Below, one piece after another: positions 44,687 to 55,154 of a stretch of 64,000 nt of DNA. The position numbers and the translations under genes are program-made. Position 1 is the stretch's first letter. The number at the start of each line of letters is the position of its first letter. Source of the stretch: Corynebacterium jeikeium (lineage in GTDB: Bacteria; Actinomycetota; Actinomycetes; Mycobacteriales; Mycobacteriaceae); NCBI RefSeq assembly GCF_000738175.1, contig NZ_JFCH01000027.1, positions 191,636 to 255,635 of the forward strand, given 5' to 3'. The notes below the pieces were generated by a model, which had not been told where the DNA came from, did not search any database, and saw nothing but the letters and a program-made list of their open reading frames with translations.

Positions 44687-46771
44687 ATGCCTCGCCCAAT
44701 AAACAAGAATCAGCGATACGTATCCGGACTCGATGGGCTGCGGACGATCGCAGTTGCCGTGGTTGTGCTCTACCACCTGCACGTTCCCGGCTTCGTCGGG
44801 GGCCTCATGGGCGTGGGTGTGTTCTTCACGCTGTCGGGTTACCTCATCACCGCCAACCTCATGCGTTCGTGGGACAAGAAGGGCAACCTGACGCTCCGCA
44901 CCTTCTGGCTGCGCAGGTTCCGGCGCCTTATGCCGGCGGTGATTGTCACACTGATCGCCACCCTGATCCTGACGGCGGCGCTCGCTCGTGACGAGCTCAC
45001 CGATCGTTTCTGGGAGGCGCTGTCCGCCCTGTTCTATGTGAACAACTGGCACACCATCTTCCAGGAGAAGTCCTACTGGGATAACTTCGGCGGCCCGAGC
45101 CCGCTGAGCCACATGTGGTCGCTGTCCGTCGAAGAGCAGTTCTATCTGCTCTGGCCCCTAGTGCTGCTTGCGCTGCTGGTCGTTACCCGCTCGCGGATTG
45201 GCGCGCTTATTGGCTCCTTGCTACTGACGGGTGCCTCTTTTGCCTGGATGTGGGCGCTAGCGGCTCCGGGGATGGACAACACCCGCGCATACGAAGGCAC
45301 CGATACCCGCGCCGGCGCCCTGTTGTTGGGTGCGTGCCTGGCGATTTGGCTTTCTTCCCGTCGCCAAGCGGGTAAGTCCGTCGAGCCTGCGAAAATTACC
45401 GCGAACCTGTTTGGCCTCATCGGCTTGGCAGGTATCGTGGCGCTCGTCGTGCTGGTGGAGCAGGAGTCAATGTTCCTGTACCACGGTGGGCTGATCTTGC
45501 TTTCCGTGGCCTCTGTGCTGGCGATCTTCTCCGTCCTGCACCCGCAGAGCCTGTGGAGCCGAGTGTTGGGCTTTGGCCCCATCCGCTGGCTCGGCGAGCG
45601 TTCTTATGGCATCTACCTATGGCACATGCCGGCGATTGCCTTCATGCCGCAGTCGTGGCTGGAAAACAACAAGCTGCTGGCCAGTGTTATCACCATCGGC
45701 GTGAGCGTTGCCCTGGCCGCTATCAGCTGGACGCTTATCGAGGATCCGATCCGCAAGCATGGCGTGATCCCGCCGATCAAGGCATGGCTGCGTAGTCGCA
45801 AGGCAGACCGCGAGGTTGGCGACAACCACGACAACTCGGGGGCTGCTGCCGGCATATTCCGCCAGCCCTTCCCCACCTACTTCACTTCCGGTGCCGCTGT
45901 GGTGCTGGCCGCGGTGGTCGCTATTGGTGCGACGCCCATTAGCATCAATCCCACGGCATCCCGGCAGGAAGCTGGCGCGGGTAAGGGCGGCGAGCCTGCG
46001 ATGGAGCTGGATCCGTCGCAACGTCCGGGTGGCGCTGGGAAGGCTGCTGGGTCGCAAGATCCCACTACTGAGGGGTCTGCCGCTGACGTCGACCAGGAAC
46101 CGGATTCCAAGCTGATGAGCTGCAAGCGCGTGGTGCACGTCGGCGATTCCACGTCCATCGGCATGTTCGCCAACGACATGGTGAACGATCCCGAGAACAC
46201 GGCCTTCGAGACGTATCTGAAGTACGGCGCCGAGGAAGTCATCGACAGTGTCTTCGGCGCGCGCAACACCACAGAGGGCTGGCAGTCCGAGGACGGCTCG
46301 CAGAGCTACCCGCCGGCCATCGACTCCGTACAGGAGCTGCTGCCCACCGCCGCTGGCCCGGATACCTGCTGGGTGATCGCCACCGGTGTGAACGATGCGG
46401 CGAACTACGCGGCGGGCGCAAACCTGGCTGCCCCGGAACGCATCAAGATCATGATGGACATTCTGGGCGACCAGAAGGTCATGTGGCCGACGGTCACCAC
46501 CAACACTAACGAGGGCTACTACGCAAACTCCAACATGGAGGAGTTCAACCAGGCTCTGCGTGACGCGCAGAAGGATTACCCGAACCTGCGGGTCTACGAC
46601 TGGGCCGCCGAGGCGAAGCCCGAGTGGTTTGCCGAGGGCGATTTCGCCCACTACGGTCCGGAGGGCAACAGTCAGCGCGCCGAGCGCTTCCCCGCTGCCC
46701 TTGCCAAGGCCTACCCGAAGTCGAAGGGTGGCCAGCCCTCCGACGAGTTGGTGGTGAACTCCGGGCTATAG
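44687..46771 (+). CDS. OafA/WecH-type acyltransferase with C-terminal SGNH domain
   Basis: The 694-residue protein has an N-terminal acyltransferase-3 membrane part of about ten helices (LDGLRTIAVAVVVLYHL near residue 17; GVGVFFTLSGYLITANLMR). After a low-complexity linker comes an extracytoplasmic SGNH hydrolase-like domain with VVHVGDSTSIGMFAND (about residue 482) and DFAHYGPEGNSQRAE. Such fusions O-acetylate cell-wall or surface polysaccharides. It is divergent from nnrDE and is followed by a membrane-anchored protein. Confidence 0.88.
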   Translation: MPRPINKNQRYVSGLDGLRTIAVAVVVLYHLHVPGFVGGLMGVGVFFTLSGYLITANLMRSWDKKGNLTLRTFWLRRFRRLMPAVIVTLIATLILTAALARDELTDRFWEALSALFYVNNWHTIFQEKSYWDNFGGPSPLSHMWSLSVEEQFYLLWPLVLLALLVVTRSRIGALIGSLLLTGASFAWMWALAAPGMDNTRAYEGTDTRAGALLLGACLAIWLSSRRQAGKSVEPAKITANLFGLIGLAGIVALVVLVEQESMFLYHGGLILLSVASVLAIFSVLHPQSLWSRVLGFGPIRWLGERSYGIYLWHMPAIAFMPQSWLENNKLLASVITIGVSVALAAISWTLIEDPIRKHGVIPPIKAWLRSRKADREVGDNHDNSGAAAGIFRQPFPTYFTSGAAVVLAAVVAIGATPISINPTASRQEAGAGKGGEPAMELDPSQRPGGAGKAAGSQDPTTEGSAADVDQEPDSKLMSCKRVVHVGDSTSIGMFANDMVNDPENTAFETYLKYGAEEVIDSVFGARNTTEGWQSEDGSQSYPPAIDSVQELLPTAAGPDTCWVIATGVNDAANYAAGANLAAPERIKIMMDILGDQKVMWPTVTTNTNEGYYANSNMEEFNQALRDAQKDYPNLRVYDWAAEAKPEWFAEGDFAHYGPEGNSQRAERFPAALAKAYPKSKGGQPSDELVVNSGL

Positions 46772-46910
46772 AGCCAAGCTCCCCAGAACGTAAAATCCCA
46801 AGAACGTGCGGAAACACACTAAGCTTCTGTACGTTCTTCTTTAATGCAAGGCTTATGCAGCGCTCGTGAGGTTAGCGCCCATAGGCGGTTCAACGTGTAG
46901 GAGCCCAGGC

Positions 46911-48074
46911 GTGGAATCACCGGAAAACGGCAGCCGGAACCAGCGAGACCAGCGAACCCAACGGAACCAGTGGAACTCGCAGAGCTCAGGGGCACCGAAT
47001 GACACTCGCAGCTCGCGCGACTCACGGAATGAGTGGAGTTCGCGGAACGAGTGGAAGACCGTGGTGCGCTCGGACGAGACCTCGGCTGCGGAAGCCGATG
47101 CGGAGACCAACTCCAGCACGCACCCCTCCACGGAGCCCTTCGAGCCGGTATCGCCACCCCAGCAGCCGGCTTTCAATCCCATTGCGGCCCTAGGTGCCGG
47201 TCCCAGCTCCGGCCCCGCGCCCGTATTCGGCCCGGGCATGGCTCCCCCACCTGCGGCAGCTCAGGCCATGGCGCAAGTTCAGCCTCCTAAGAAGAGTTCG
47301 GCACTTCTTCCGGCAATCGTCACCTTCATCGTCTGCGTCCTGCTGCTGGCAGGTGGCCTGTTCGGATATAAGAAGCTCACCGAGCCCTCCAACAACGAAG
47401 TTGATCCAGGCAAGCCCTCCGCAGCCTCAGGGGCGGCGCCTGACGCAGAGACTGGTGCAGGATCTGATGCGGATGACTCCGACGACGGGGGCGACTCCGA
47501 TGGGGCTGACGAGTCCGGGGAGCAGTTCGACGCCGCCGACCTGGTCCCACGGATGGCCTCCATGACGGTGCCCGACTTCAGCGTGCTGGAAGATGCCGAA
47601 CGCTCCGATGAAACGAATTTTCCAGCAGTCACTTTGAACGATGGCGTATACGGCGAACCCGGCTATGGCTTCAACATCAGACTCGGCAGCAACGATCCAA
47701 GCGGCGATCGTGACAAAATCTCCCCGATCTACGCTCAAGGCGACCTTAACGGTGACGGGGAGGACGAGATTGTTGTGCAAATGTACAGCAACCGGGGAGG
47801 AAACAGCTTCGTCAACCACTTCGTGGTGTACGATAAGAACCTCACCCCGATGGGCTACACCCAGGTGGATGACCTCGATGAAGATCTGCCGACGATGGGT
47901 CTGCGTGGCCAGACGGCCGACGAGGTAAAGATCGAGGATGGAAAGCTGTTCGTCGATTACCTTGGGTACGGCGATTCAGACCCCATGTCCTCCCCCTCCC
48001 AGCGCACGCAGGTCTACCTGACCTGGAACGGCGGCACGGACTTTGAACTGGCCGAGCCGCCAACCTTCCTCTGA
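46911..48074 (+). CDS. Membrane-anchored protein with FG-GAP-like calcium loop
   Basis: This protein has 387 residues from GTG 46911, which has AGGAG seven bases upstream. A Ser/Arg/Asn-rich then Pro/Ala-rich cytoplasmic part of about 125 residues precedes one transmembrane helix (LLPAIVTFIVCVLLLAGGLFGY). An acidic linker and an external domain follow, with YAQGDLNGDGEDEIVVQMY, a D-x-N-x-D-x-E loop of FG-GAP/VCBS type. The function is unknown. It follows the acyltransferase by about 140 bp and may be a cell-envelope partner. Confidence 0.7.
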   Translation: MESPENGSRNQRDQRTQRNQWNSQSSGAPNDTRSSRDSRNEWSSRNEWKTVVRSDETSAAEADAETNSSTHPSTEPFEPVSPPQQPAFNPIAALGAGPSSGPAPVFGPGMAPPPAAAQAMAQVQPPKKSSALLPAIVTFIVCVLLLAGGLFGYKKLTEPSNNEVDPGKPSAASGAAPDAETGAGSDADDSDDGGDSDGADESGEQFDAADLVPRMASMTVPDFSVLEDAERSDETNFPAVTLNDGVYGEPGYGFNIRLGSNDPSGDRDKISPIYAQGDLNGDGEDEIVVQMYSNRGGNSFVNHFVVYDKNLTPMGYTQVDDLDEDLPTMGLRGQTADEVKIEDGKLFVDYLGYGDSDPMSSPSQRTQVYLTWNGGTDFELAEPPTFL

Positions 48075-48089
48075 CCCCTGGCGCAGTCT

Positions 48090-49253
48090 CTAGTCCTGCT
48101 TAAACTCGCGGGCGATCAGCAGCTTCATAATCTCGTTCGTGCCGCCGTAGATGCGCTGCACGCGAGCATCCGTGTACATGCGGGAGATCGGGTACTCGCG
48201 CATGAAGCCGTAGCCGCCGAACAGCTGCAGGCAGCGGTCCGCCACGGAGCTCTGCAGGTCGGAGGCCAGGTACTTCGCTGCCGAGGCCTGTGCGGGCGTC
48301 AGCTTGCCCTCAATGTGTAGCGCCGTGCAGTGGTCGGTCAGCGTCTTCGCCGCCAGCGTCTCGCTCGCGCACTCGGCTAGAACGAACTGGGTGTTCTGGA
48401 ACCCTAGGATCGGACGTCCAAACGCCTCGCGCTCATTGACGTAGCGGATGGTTTCGCGCACAGCACCCTCGCACGCGGATGAACCGGCGATAGCTAGGAT
48501 CAAGCGCTCTTGCGGCAGCTGCTGCATCAACTGCACGAAGCCCATACCTTCCTTGCCGCCCAGCAAGTTGTCGGCGGGCACGCGCATGTCGGTGAAGAAG
48601 AGCTCGCGGGTATCCTGACCACGCTGGCCGATCTTGTCCAGCACGCGGCCACGCTCGAAGCCCTCGAGATCCTTGGTTTCGGCGACGATCAGGGACAGTC
48701 CCCTGCCGCCCGGCTGGTCGTTGGTGCGGGCGACGATCACCACAACGTCGCAGTGCGTGCCGTTAGTGATGAAGGTCTTCGAGCCGTTGATTACCCACTC
48801 GTCGCCATCCAGCTCCGCGCGGGTCTTGATGGCCTGCAGGTCGGAACCGGTGCCGGGCTCGGTCATGGCGATAGCGCCGACCAGCTCACCGCTAGCCATT
48901 CCCGGCAGCCAGCGCTTACGCTGCTCCTCCGTGCCGAGTTGGTAGATGTAGTGGGCGACGATCACGGAGTGCACACCGTTGTGCCAGGCGGAGTTGCCAG
49001 CCAGGGCGAGCTCCTGCTGGATCACGGCCTCGTGGGCAAAGGTGCCGCCACCTCCGCCGTACTCCTCGGGGATGGAGGCGCACAGCAGGCCAGCATCGCC
49101 AGCTTTGTTCCAGAACTCGCGCTCGACCTGGTGGTTTTCTTCCCACTTCAGCTCGTTGGGAGTCACCTCCCTGGCGATGAACTCGCGGGCGTGCAGGCGT
49201 AGGGCGTCAGTTTCCTCGGTTTCCCAAGGTGCGCGGTAGTTATCCAGAATCAT
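48090..49253 (-). CDS. Acyl-CoA dehydrogenase
   Basis: The 387-residue flavoenzyme of the acyl-CoA dehydrogenase family has AIAMTEPGTGSDLQAIKT, REAFGRPILGFQNTQF and FGGYGFMREYPISRMYTDARV. As in the other dehydrogenase here, the YEGT glutamate is replaced (IYGGTNEIM), so the catalytic base is elsewhere, as in many mycobacterial FadE proteins. ATG 49253 has GAGGGAG upstream. It probably degrades branched or medium acyl-CoA; the substrate is not determined. Confidence 0.9.
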   Translation of the reverse strand: MILDNYRAPWETEETDALRLHAREFIAREVTPNELKWEENHQVEREFWNKAGDAGLLCASIPEEYGGGGGTFAHEAVIQQELALAGNSAWHNGVHSVIVAHYIYQLGTEEQRKRWLPGMASGELVGAIAMTEPGTGSDLQAIKTRAELDGDEWVINGSKTFITNGTHCDVVVIVARTNDQPGGRGLSLIVAETKDLEGFERGRVLDKIGQRGQDTRELFFTDMRVPADNLLGGKEGMGFVQLMQQLPQERLILAIAGSSACEGAVRETIRYVNEREAFGRPILGFQNTQFVLAECASETLAAKTLTDHCTALHIEGKLTPAQASAAKYLASDLQSSVADRCLQLFGGYGFMREYPISRMYTDARVQRIYGGTNEIMKLLIAREFKQD

Positions 49254-49393
49254 GTCGATGGCTCCCTCAAAAGTGAATTGAAACGCCGGCATGTGATTTT
49301 GCCAGCGAAATACTTTCTCGGGAATAACGCTACAACAGTATGATCGTGAGCTGGCTCACTTTCGAGAAGAAGTTCTAAAAGAAAAACAAAAAG

Positions 49394-49467
49394 TCCCCCC
49401 AGTCGGACTCGAACCGACACTGAACGGATTTTAAGTCCGCTGCCTCTGCCAATTGGGCTATAGGGGG
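49394..49467 (-). tRNA. tRNA-Leu (anticodon UAA)
   Basis: The minus strand folds into a 74-nt cloverleaf. Acceptor CCCCCTA pairs with TGGGGGG, the D-arm has GG at the usual place, the anticodon loop CTTAAAA gives UAA, and the T-arm is GTCGG-TTCGAGT-CCGAC. CCA is not encoded. The variable region is only five bases (TCAGT), whereas bacterial tRNA-Leu normally has a long variable arm. The first ten bases overlap the end of ppx on the same strand. Confidence 0.8.
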
Positions 49468-50453
49468 CGTGCCATGACCTCAGCCAGCATCCCGTCCAAT
49501 ATATCCTTCTCGCTGACCGTGATCTCACTAAGCCCCCAATCAAGGAACTGGCTCGTGAAGGCATCCACCACGATAGAACCGCCACCGATCACATCCGCGC
49601 GGCCCGGGTGCATAGGCCCGTACTCGCAGCGCTGGGGTGGCGTCAATCCCAAAAGATTACGCGCCGTGGCGCGGAAGTCCTCCAGCGACAGGGTGGCCAT
49701 GTGGATAGCCCGCGAGTCGTACTCGGAAAGCCCCAGGGTAATGGCGGCGAGGGTAGTCATCGTGCCCGCCACACCCACGACCTGATCCACGTCGCGCAGA
49801 TCCACGTTAGAACGCACCTGCTCCATCAGCTCCCCAACAAAGGCGCGAGCCTCGGCGACCTGCTGCTCCGCCGGTGGCTGGTCGTGTAGGAATCGCTCTG
49901 TCAGGCGCACGCAGCCCATGTCTGCCGAGAAAGCCTGCGTCTCGCGCCCCGGGCCGTGCACGACGAACTCAGTGGAGCCGCCACCCAGGTCGATGACGCA
50001 CACGGTGCGGTCCTGTGCATCCGGCAGATCCGTGATGGCTCCGCGGAAGCTCAGCTCCGCCTCCTGCTCGCCGGAGATCACCTGCGCCACCGCCCCTTCG
50101 AGCACGCGACCCAGGTGCCGGCGGGTGATGTCGAAGAACTCCTCGCGGTTCGCCGCATCGCGGGTGGCGGAGGTCGCCCCCATCATTACGTCAACCACGC
50201 TGTACTCGACCATGCGGTCGGCGTAGATCTGCAGAGCCTTGTCCACGCGCTGCAGGGCCTCGTCGGCGAAGCGACCCGTGGCATCCACGCCCTGACCCAG
50301 GCGCACGATGATGTTATCCCTGTTGAGCTCGTTAATCTGCCCGTCCGGGGTGCGCTCGCTGATCAGTAGGCGGATGGAGTTCGTGCCGCAGTCGATGGCG
50401 GCGAAGCGGGGAGTCTGGGACTCGTTCTGGGGCTGGTTCTGGGCGGTGCTCAT
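49458..50453 (-). CDS. ppx: Ppx/GppA-family exopolyphosphatase
   Basis: The 331-residue ASKHA-fold phosphatase hydrolyses polyphosphate or pppGpp. The two nucleotide/phosphate loops are AIDCGTNSIRLLI (about residue 19) and CVIDLGGGSTEFVV (about residue 151), and GVAGTMTTLAAI is near residue 228. It resembles the single-domain actinobacterial Ppx2 type. The start is ATG 50453. The last codons, CCC CTA TAG, lie inside the tRNA-Leu acceptor stem, so tRNA processing would cut the ppx message at its very end. Confidence 0.92.
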   Translation of the reverse strand: MSTAQNQPQNESQTPRFAAIDCGTNSIRLLISERTPDGQINELNRDNIIVRLGQGVDATGRFADEALQRVDKALQIYADRMVEYSVVDVMMGATSATRDAANREEFFDITRRHLGRVLEGAVAQVISGEQEAELSFRGAITDLPDAQDRTVCVIDLGGGSTEFVVHGPGRETQAFSADMGCVRLTERFLHDQPPAEQQVAEARAFVGELMEQVRSNVDLRDVDQVVGVAGTMTTLAAITLGLSEYDSRAIHMATLSLEDFRATARNLLGLTPPQRCEYGPMHPGRADVIGGGSIVVDAFTSQFLDWGLSEITVSEKDILDGMLAEVMARPL

Positions 50454-50518
50454 GGTACCCAGGCTACCCCGCGACAGCCCTGGGGTTACGCTGCGGTCAC
50501 TCTGCGGCAGCCTTGCGA

Positions 50519-51085
50519 CTACTCCGCGATGCTCGCGGCATCCATGGACGTACCCAGCGAGGCCGACGTCGGCCAGCCCGCTGGCAGCGCCGTGCCCTTT
50601 AGCTTCGGATTGTTCTCGATGGCCAACGCGACGGCCTCGGTGCCCAGGCGCACCCGCTGTGGCCCCTCCGCCAGCGCATAGGCAATCAGCACGTGCAGGC
50701 ACTTCACGCGGTCGGGCATGCCGCCGCCGGAGAAATCCGTGCCCAGATCCTCCATCTTGTTGCGCTCGGCCAGGTAGTGCTCGTGCGCGGCCTGGTAGTC
50801 GGCGGCCAGCTCTTCGTCTTCGGGCAGCCGCGCCTGCATCGTCTTCATCACGCCTGCAACCTCCAGGCGGGAAGCTTCGGCGGTCAGGCGCGGATCCGTC
50901 AGGTAGTACAGCGTGGGGAACGGAGTGCCATCCGGCAGCTTCGGCTGGGTTTTCACCACGGCGGGAACCCCATCCGGAGTGTAGTAGCTGACCTCGACCA
51001 CACCGCGAAGCGGGCGACCGAGCTGCTGGCGCATTATCTCCAGGTCGTCTTCGGTTGGCGGGCCGGGCTGGCGTTGGTTGGTCAT
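50519..51085 (-). CDS. DUF501 domain protein
   Basis: The 188-residue protein carries the DUF501 pattern: LGRPLRGVVEVSYYTPDGVPAVVKTQPKLPDGTPFPTLYYLTDP near residue 22 and GGGMPDRVKCLHVLIAYALAEG near residue 121, with a Cys-His pair that could bind metal. It lies between ftsB and ppx, as in mycobacteria (Rv1025). Function is unknown. Confidence 0.88.
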   Translation of the reverse strand: MTNQRQPGPPTEDDLEIMRQQLGRPLRGVVEVSYYTPDGVPAVVKTQPKLPDGTPFPTLYYLTDPRLTAEASRLEVAGVMKTMQARLPEDEELAADYQAAHEHYLAERNKMEDLGTDFSGGGMPDRVKCLHVLIAYALAEGPQRVRLGTEAVALAIENNPKLKGTALPAGWPTSASLGTSMDAASIAE

Positions 51086-51132
51086 GGGATCCCTCAGTTC
51101 CTCTGTTGGAGTTGTCGCTCTAGTTTGGTGCT

Positions 51133-51870
51133 CTAATTAGCCGGTGCTGGTGCTGGCGCCTGTTCTGGCGCTGCGGGCTGCCCCTCGGGCGCGGGTGCTG
51201 CGGGCTGTTCCTGCTCCGTATTCTCCTCCGGCACCGTCGGCAGATTGTGGTCTTCGGTCGCCGGATCATCTTCCTGCAGCTCTTCCTCCGGCGTGGAAAT
51301 CGAGTCCCACAACTGGGCGTACCAGTCGCGGTTGCCTTCGCCCTCACCCTGGGACTCTTCGTCCGTTTCGGTGCCTAGCTCGTCAGCGGGGATCTTCGGG
51401 GAAATGATGCGATATGCCGACTCCCCCGGCTCAATCAGCCCCAGGCGCGTGCGTGCCTGTTCCTTGATGAAATCCTCGTCGCGGTAGCGGTTGAGCTCGC
51501 TCGTGAGCTCCGCTTTTTCCTTCTCCTGTACCTCAATCTTCTGGTTCAGCTGCGCCAGCTCGGCGCGTTGCTCGAAGTAGTTGCGCAGCGGGTTGGCTAT
51601 GGAAACCGCCAGAAAGATCACCAGTACCAGCGCCACGAGCCACGTGGTGGGGCTCATGTTCTTGGGCACTTCCACAAAGGAGCGCGCCATGCGTTTCGGC
51701 GCGGTTTGCGCGCGGGCTCGGCGCCTCTCGCGCCTCTCGATCGACCGTGCCCGGGGCAGGTGGGCGGACTCGGGGCGGCTGTTTTCTGGCCCCTCTTTTT
51801 CGGACGCCACATCTGCGCGCGGCTGATCCTCCGGCTCCTTGTCCGGTTCGCCCTTGGTCGATTTGCTCAT
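51133..51870 (-). CDS. ftsB: Septum formation initiator, FtsB/DivIC family
   Basis: The 245-residue bitopic protein has a long, charged cytoplasmic N-terminus, one transmembrane helix (TWLVALVLVIFLAVSIANPL, about residues 76-95) and a periplasmic coiled coil (ELAQLNQKIEVQEKEKAELTSELN), then DEDFIKEQARTRLGLIEPGE. A Pro/Ala/Glu-rich tail ends the protein. FtsB links FtsQ and FtsL in the divisome. It is downstream of eno, as in mycobacteria. Confidence 0.9.
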   Translation of the reverse strand: MSKSTKGEPDKEPEDQPRADVASEKEGPENSRPESAHLPRARSIERRERRRARAQTAPKRMARSFVEVPKNMSPTTWLVALVLVIFLAVSIANPLRNYFEQRAELAQLNQKIEVQEKEKAELTSELNRYRDEDFIKEQARTRLGLIEPGESAYRIISPKIPADELGTETDEESQGEGEGNRDWYAQLWDSISTPEEELQEDDPATEDHNLPTVPEENTEQEQPAAPAPEGQPAAPEQAPAPAPAN

Positions 51871-51905
51871 GGTCTACAGAGTCTAGCGAAGCGAGACTGA
51901 AATGC

Positions 51906-51946
51906 GAGTAGCCCACGGCCATCGGCTGGATGGCGGTGGGCTACTG
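51906..51946 (-). terminator. Hairpin after eno
   Basis: GTAGCCCAC(g)GCCATC pairs with GATGGC(ggt)GGGCTAC across a short loop, between eno and ftsB. Only a short T-stretch follows on the minus strand, so it may attenuate and not stop transcription. Confidence 0.6.
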
Positions 51947-51980
51947 GTTTGCCTTGTGCTCCTTGGGGAGCGCCTAGCGC

Positions 51981-53303
<1,323 letters not shown>

Positions 53304-53472
53304 TTATCTGTTCTTGGGTTAACAGCTAACAAAGGTCTCCACCGCAGCGCTGGGCAGCCCACGGGTGGCACCGAGCACAGCGGTCTACTTCCATTGTGGC
53401 ACCGCCAGAATTTTTTCGCCGTCACGCGGGCAAATCCTGGCTAAAACCACCCCTCCCTAAAGGGGGAATGGC

Positions 53473-54342
53473 CTACTGCGGCGACTGGCCAATCGCGTAG
53501 TTCGCCGCTGCGTCGCGTACCTGCACGACGTACTCGTTGGAAAGGTTGTACCCCTTGATCGCGCTCTTCCAACCACTTTCGGTGCTAAGGTCGCGCCCTT
53601 CTCTGCACAGTAGTTTGGTCGCGGTGGCGGCAGCGTCGTAGACGCTCTGCGGATTCTTCTTGCCGTCGCCATCTGCGTCCACCCCGTAGATCTTCCAGGA
53701 TTCGGGGATAAACTGCATCGGCCCCAGCGCACGGTCGTACTCGCGGTCACCGTCCAGGCGCCCCTCGTCGGTATCCTCCACCTTGGCGAACTCGCGGCCG
53801 TTGAGCTGCGGGCCGATGATGTCAGGTTCGGCGATGCCGTCGTCGTTGAGTTTGGACGCCCCGAAGCGCTGGCCGTCATAAGTCCCGTGGCGGGTCTCTA
53901 CGTAACCGAGCCCGGCCAGCGTATTCCAGGTCAGGTTGCAGGCGGGGGTCTCGCTCCGGGCGAAGCCTTCGGCCTTGCCGTAGGCCATGAGGGCCTGCAG
54001 AGGGATGTTTAGCTCCTCGGACTTTGGCTTAGCCCAGTCCAGAGCCTGCTGGTATGCGCGGTCGCTGTCATTCGGGTCGAAGTCCGGCGCGGGACTCGCG
54101 GCCTTCGGTGGGATATCGGTAGGCACCGGCAGGCGGTCGGATTCGGAGTCGCGGTCACTGGTGACGAACCCTGCCACCAGGTAACCAACCAGGGCGATGA
54201 TACCCAGCAGCGCGACGACCACTACGAAGAAACCGCAGCCCCCCAGAAGCCCCCGGTTCGGGCGACTGCCGGCTGCGTCGTCATCCCACACAGAATCGTT
54301 TGGTTCGATCCTCTGCGGGCGGCGATAGTGGTTCGACGCCAT
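53473..54342 (-). CDS. Lytic transglycosylase-like wall protein
   Basis: This 289-residue protein has a short cytoplasmic head, a Gly/Val/Ile-rich membrane anchor (about residues 33-60) and an external MltB-like domain. The probable catalytic Glu is in NTLAGLGYVETRHGTYDG, and DRALGPMQFIPESWKIYGVDADGDGKKNPQSVYDAAATA is the family core. It cuts peptidoglycan glycan strands. M. tuberculosis has LpqU in the same place beside eno; here the anchor looks transmembrane and not lipidated. Confidence 0.85.
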   Translation of the reverse strand: MASNHYRRPQRIEPNDSVWDDDAAGSRPNRGLLGGCGFFVVVVALLGIIALVGYLVAGFVTSDRDSESDRLPVPTDIPPKAASPAPDFDPNDSDRAYQQALDWAKPKSEELNIPLQALMAYGKAEGFARSETPACNLTWNTLAGLGYVETRHGTYDGQRFGASKLNDDGIAEPDIIGPQLNGREFAKVEDTDEGRLDGDREYDRALGPMQFIPESWKIYGVDADGDGKKNPQSVYDAAATATKLLCREGRDLSTESGWKSAIKGYNLSNEYVVQVRDAAANYAIGQSPQ

Positions 54343-54370
54343 GGATGTCCTTCCTACTTGTTAAGCCTTC

Positions 54371-55087
54371 TTATGCCTTCTTGGGCTTCTCAGCGCGCTC
54401 ACTCTGCGAGTTCTTATCAGCAGCGCTTACCAACACTGCGCTTAGGCTACTCGCTGGAAGTTGAACCCGTGTTTCCGACTCGGCGATGTGCAACTCCGCC
54501 ATATCTGCGAACACACGCTCGCCGACGGTGATGTGAACTCCGGGGAGCACGCCGTGCTCGGTGAGATAACGCACCAGGGCGGCATCCCTGTCGCTAATGC
54601 GATCCACGATGAGCTGTTCGCCCGTGTGGGCGTCCGAAAGAAGGAAAGCCGAGCTTGCAGGAATGTGGCCGCCTTCGTCGGGAATAGGGTCACCGTGCGG
54701 GTCTCGTGTGGGGTTATTTAGCAGGCTGGCGATGCGATCGACGAAGGTTTCGGAAACCGCATGCTCTAAAACCTCGGCCTCGTCGTGCACCTCATCCAGG
54801 CCGTAGCCCAAGTGGTTGCACAGAAAAGTCTCGATCAGGCGGTGGCGGCGAACCATGGTAAGGGCGATTCTGCGACCCGCTTCACTGAGCTCGATGTCCC
54901 CATAAGGGGCGTGGTCGACGAGCCCTTGGGTGGCGAGGCGCTTGATCGCCTCCGAGGCAGTAGAAGGTCGCTGGTCCATGTGGCTGGCCAAGACGGAAAG
55001 GGAAACCCCACCTCCGGACCACTCCTGCAGATCGAAGATCTTCTTCAGGTAATCCTGGGACCTCTCGGGAAGGTCTGTGACATGCAT
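54371..55087 (-). CDS. mntR: Manganese-responsive DtxR-family repressor
   Basis: The 238-residue regulator has the DtxR HTH (VSLSVLASHMDQRPSTASEAIKRL, about residues 28-51), a dimerisation domain with HDEAEVLEHAVSE and a C-terminal SH3-like FeoA domain. In DtxR the matching position is Cys in HDEAC; here it is Glu, the change typical of Mn-sensing MntR. It is divergent from the Mn ABC operon and a perfect palindrome at 55155 lies between them. Confidence 0.87.
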   Translation of the reverse strand: MHVTDLPERSQDYLKKIFDLQEWSGGGVSLSVLASHMDQRPSTASEAIKRLATQGLVDHAPYGDIELSEAGRRIALTMVRRHRLIETFLCNHLGYGLDEVHDEAEVLEHAVSETFVDRIASLLNNPTRDPHGDPIPDEGGHIPASSAFLLSDAHTGEQLIVDRISDRDAALVRYLTEHGVLPGVHITVGERVFADMAELHIAESETRVQLPASSLSAVLVSAADKNSQSERAEKPKKA

Positions 55088-55154
55088 GTCGACCAGTGTA
55101 CGGGGGTAATCGGGGTTTTAAGAACTCAAGGGTGTGGACTAAGCTGCACTATAT

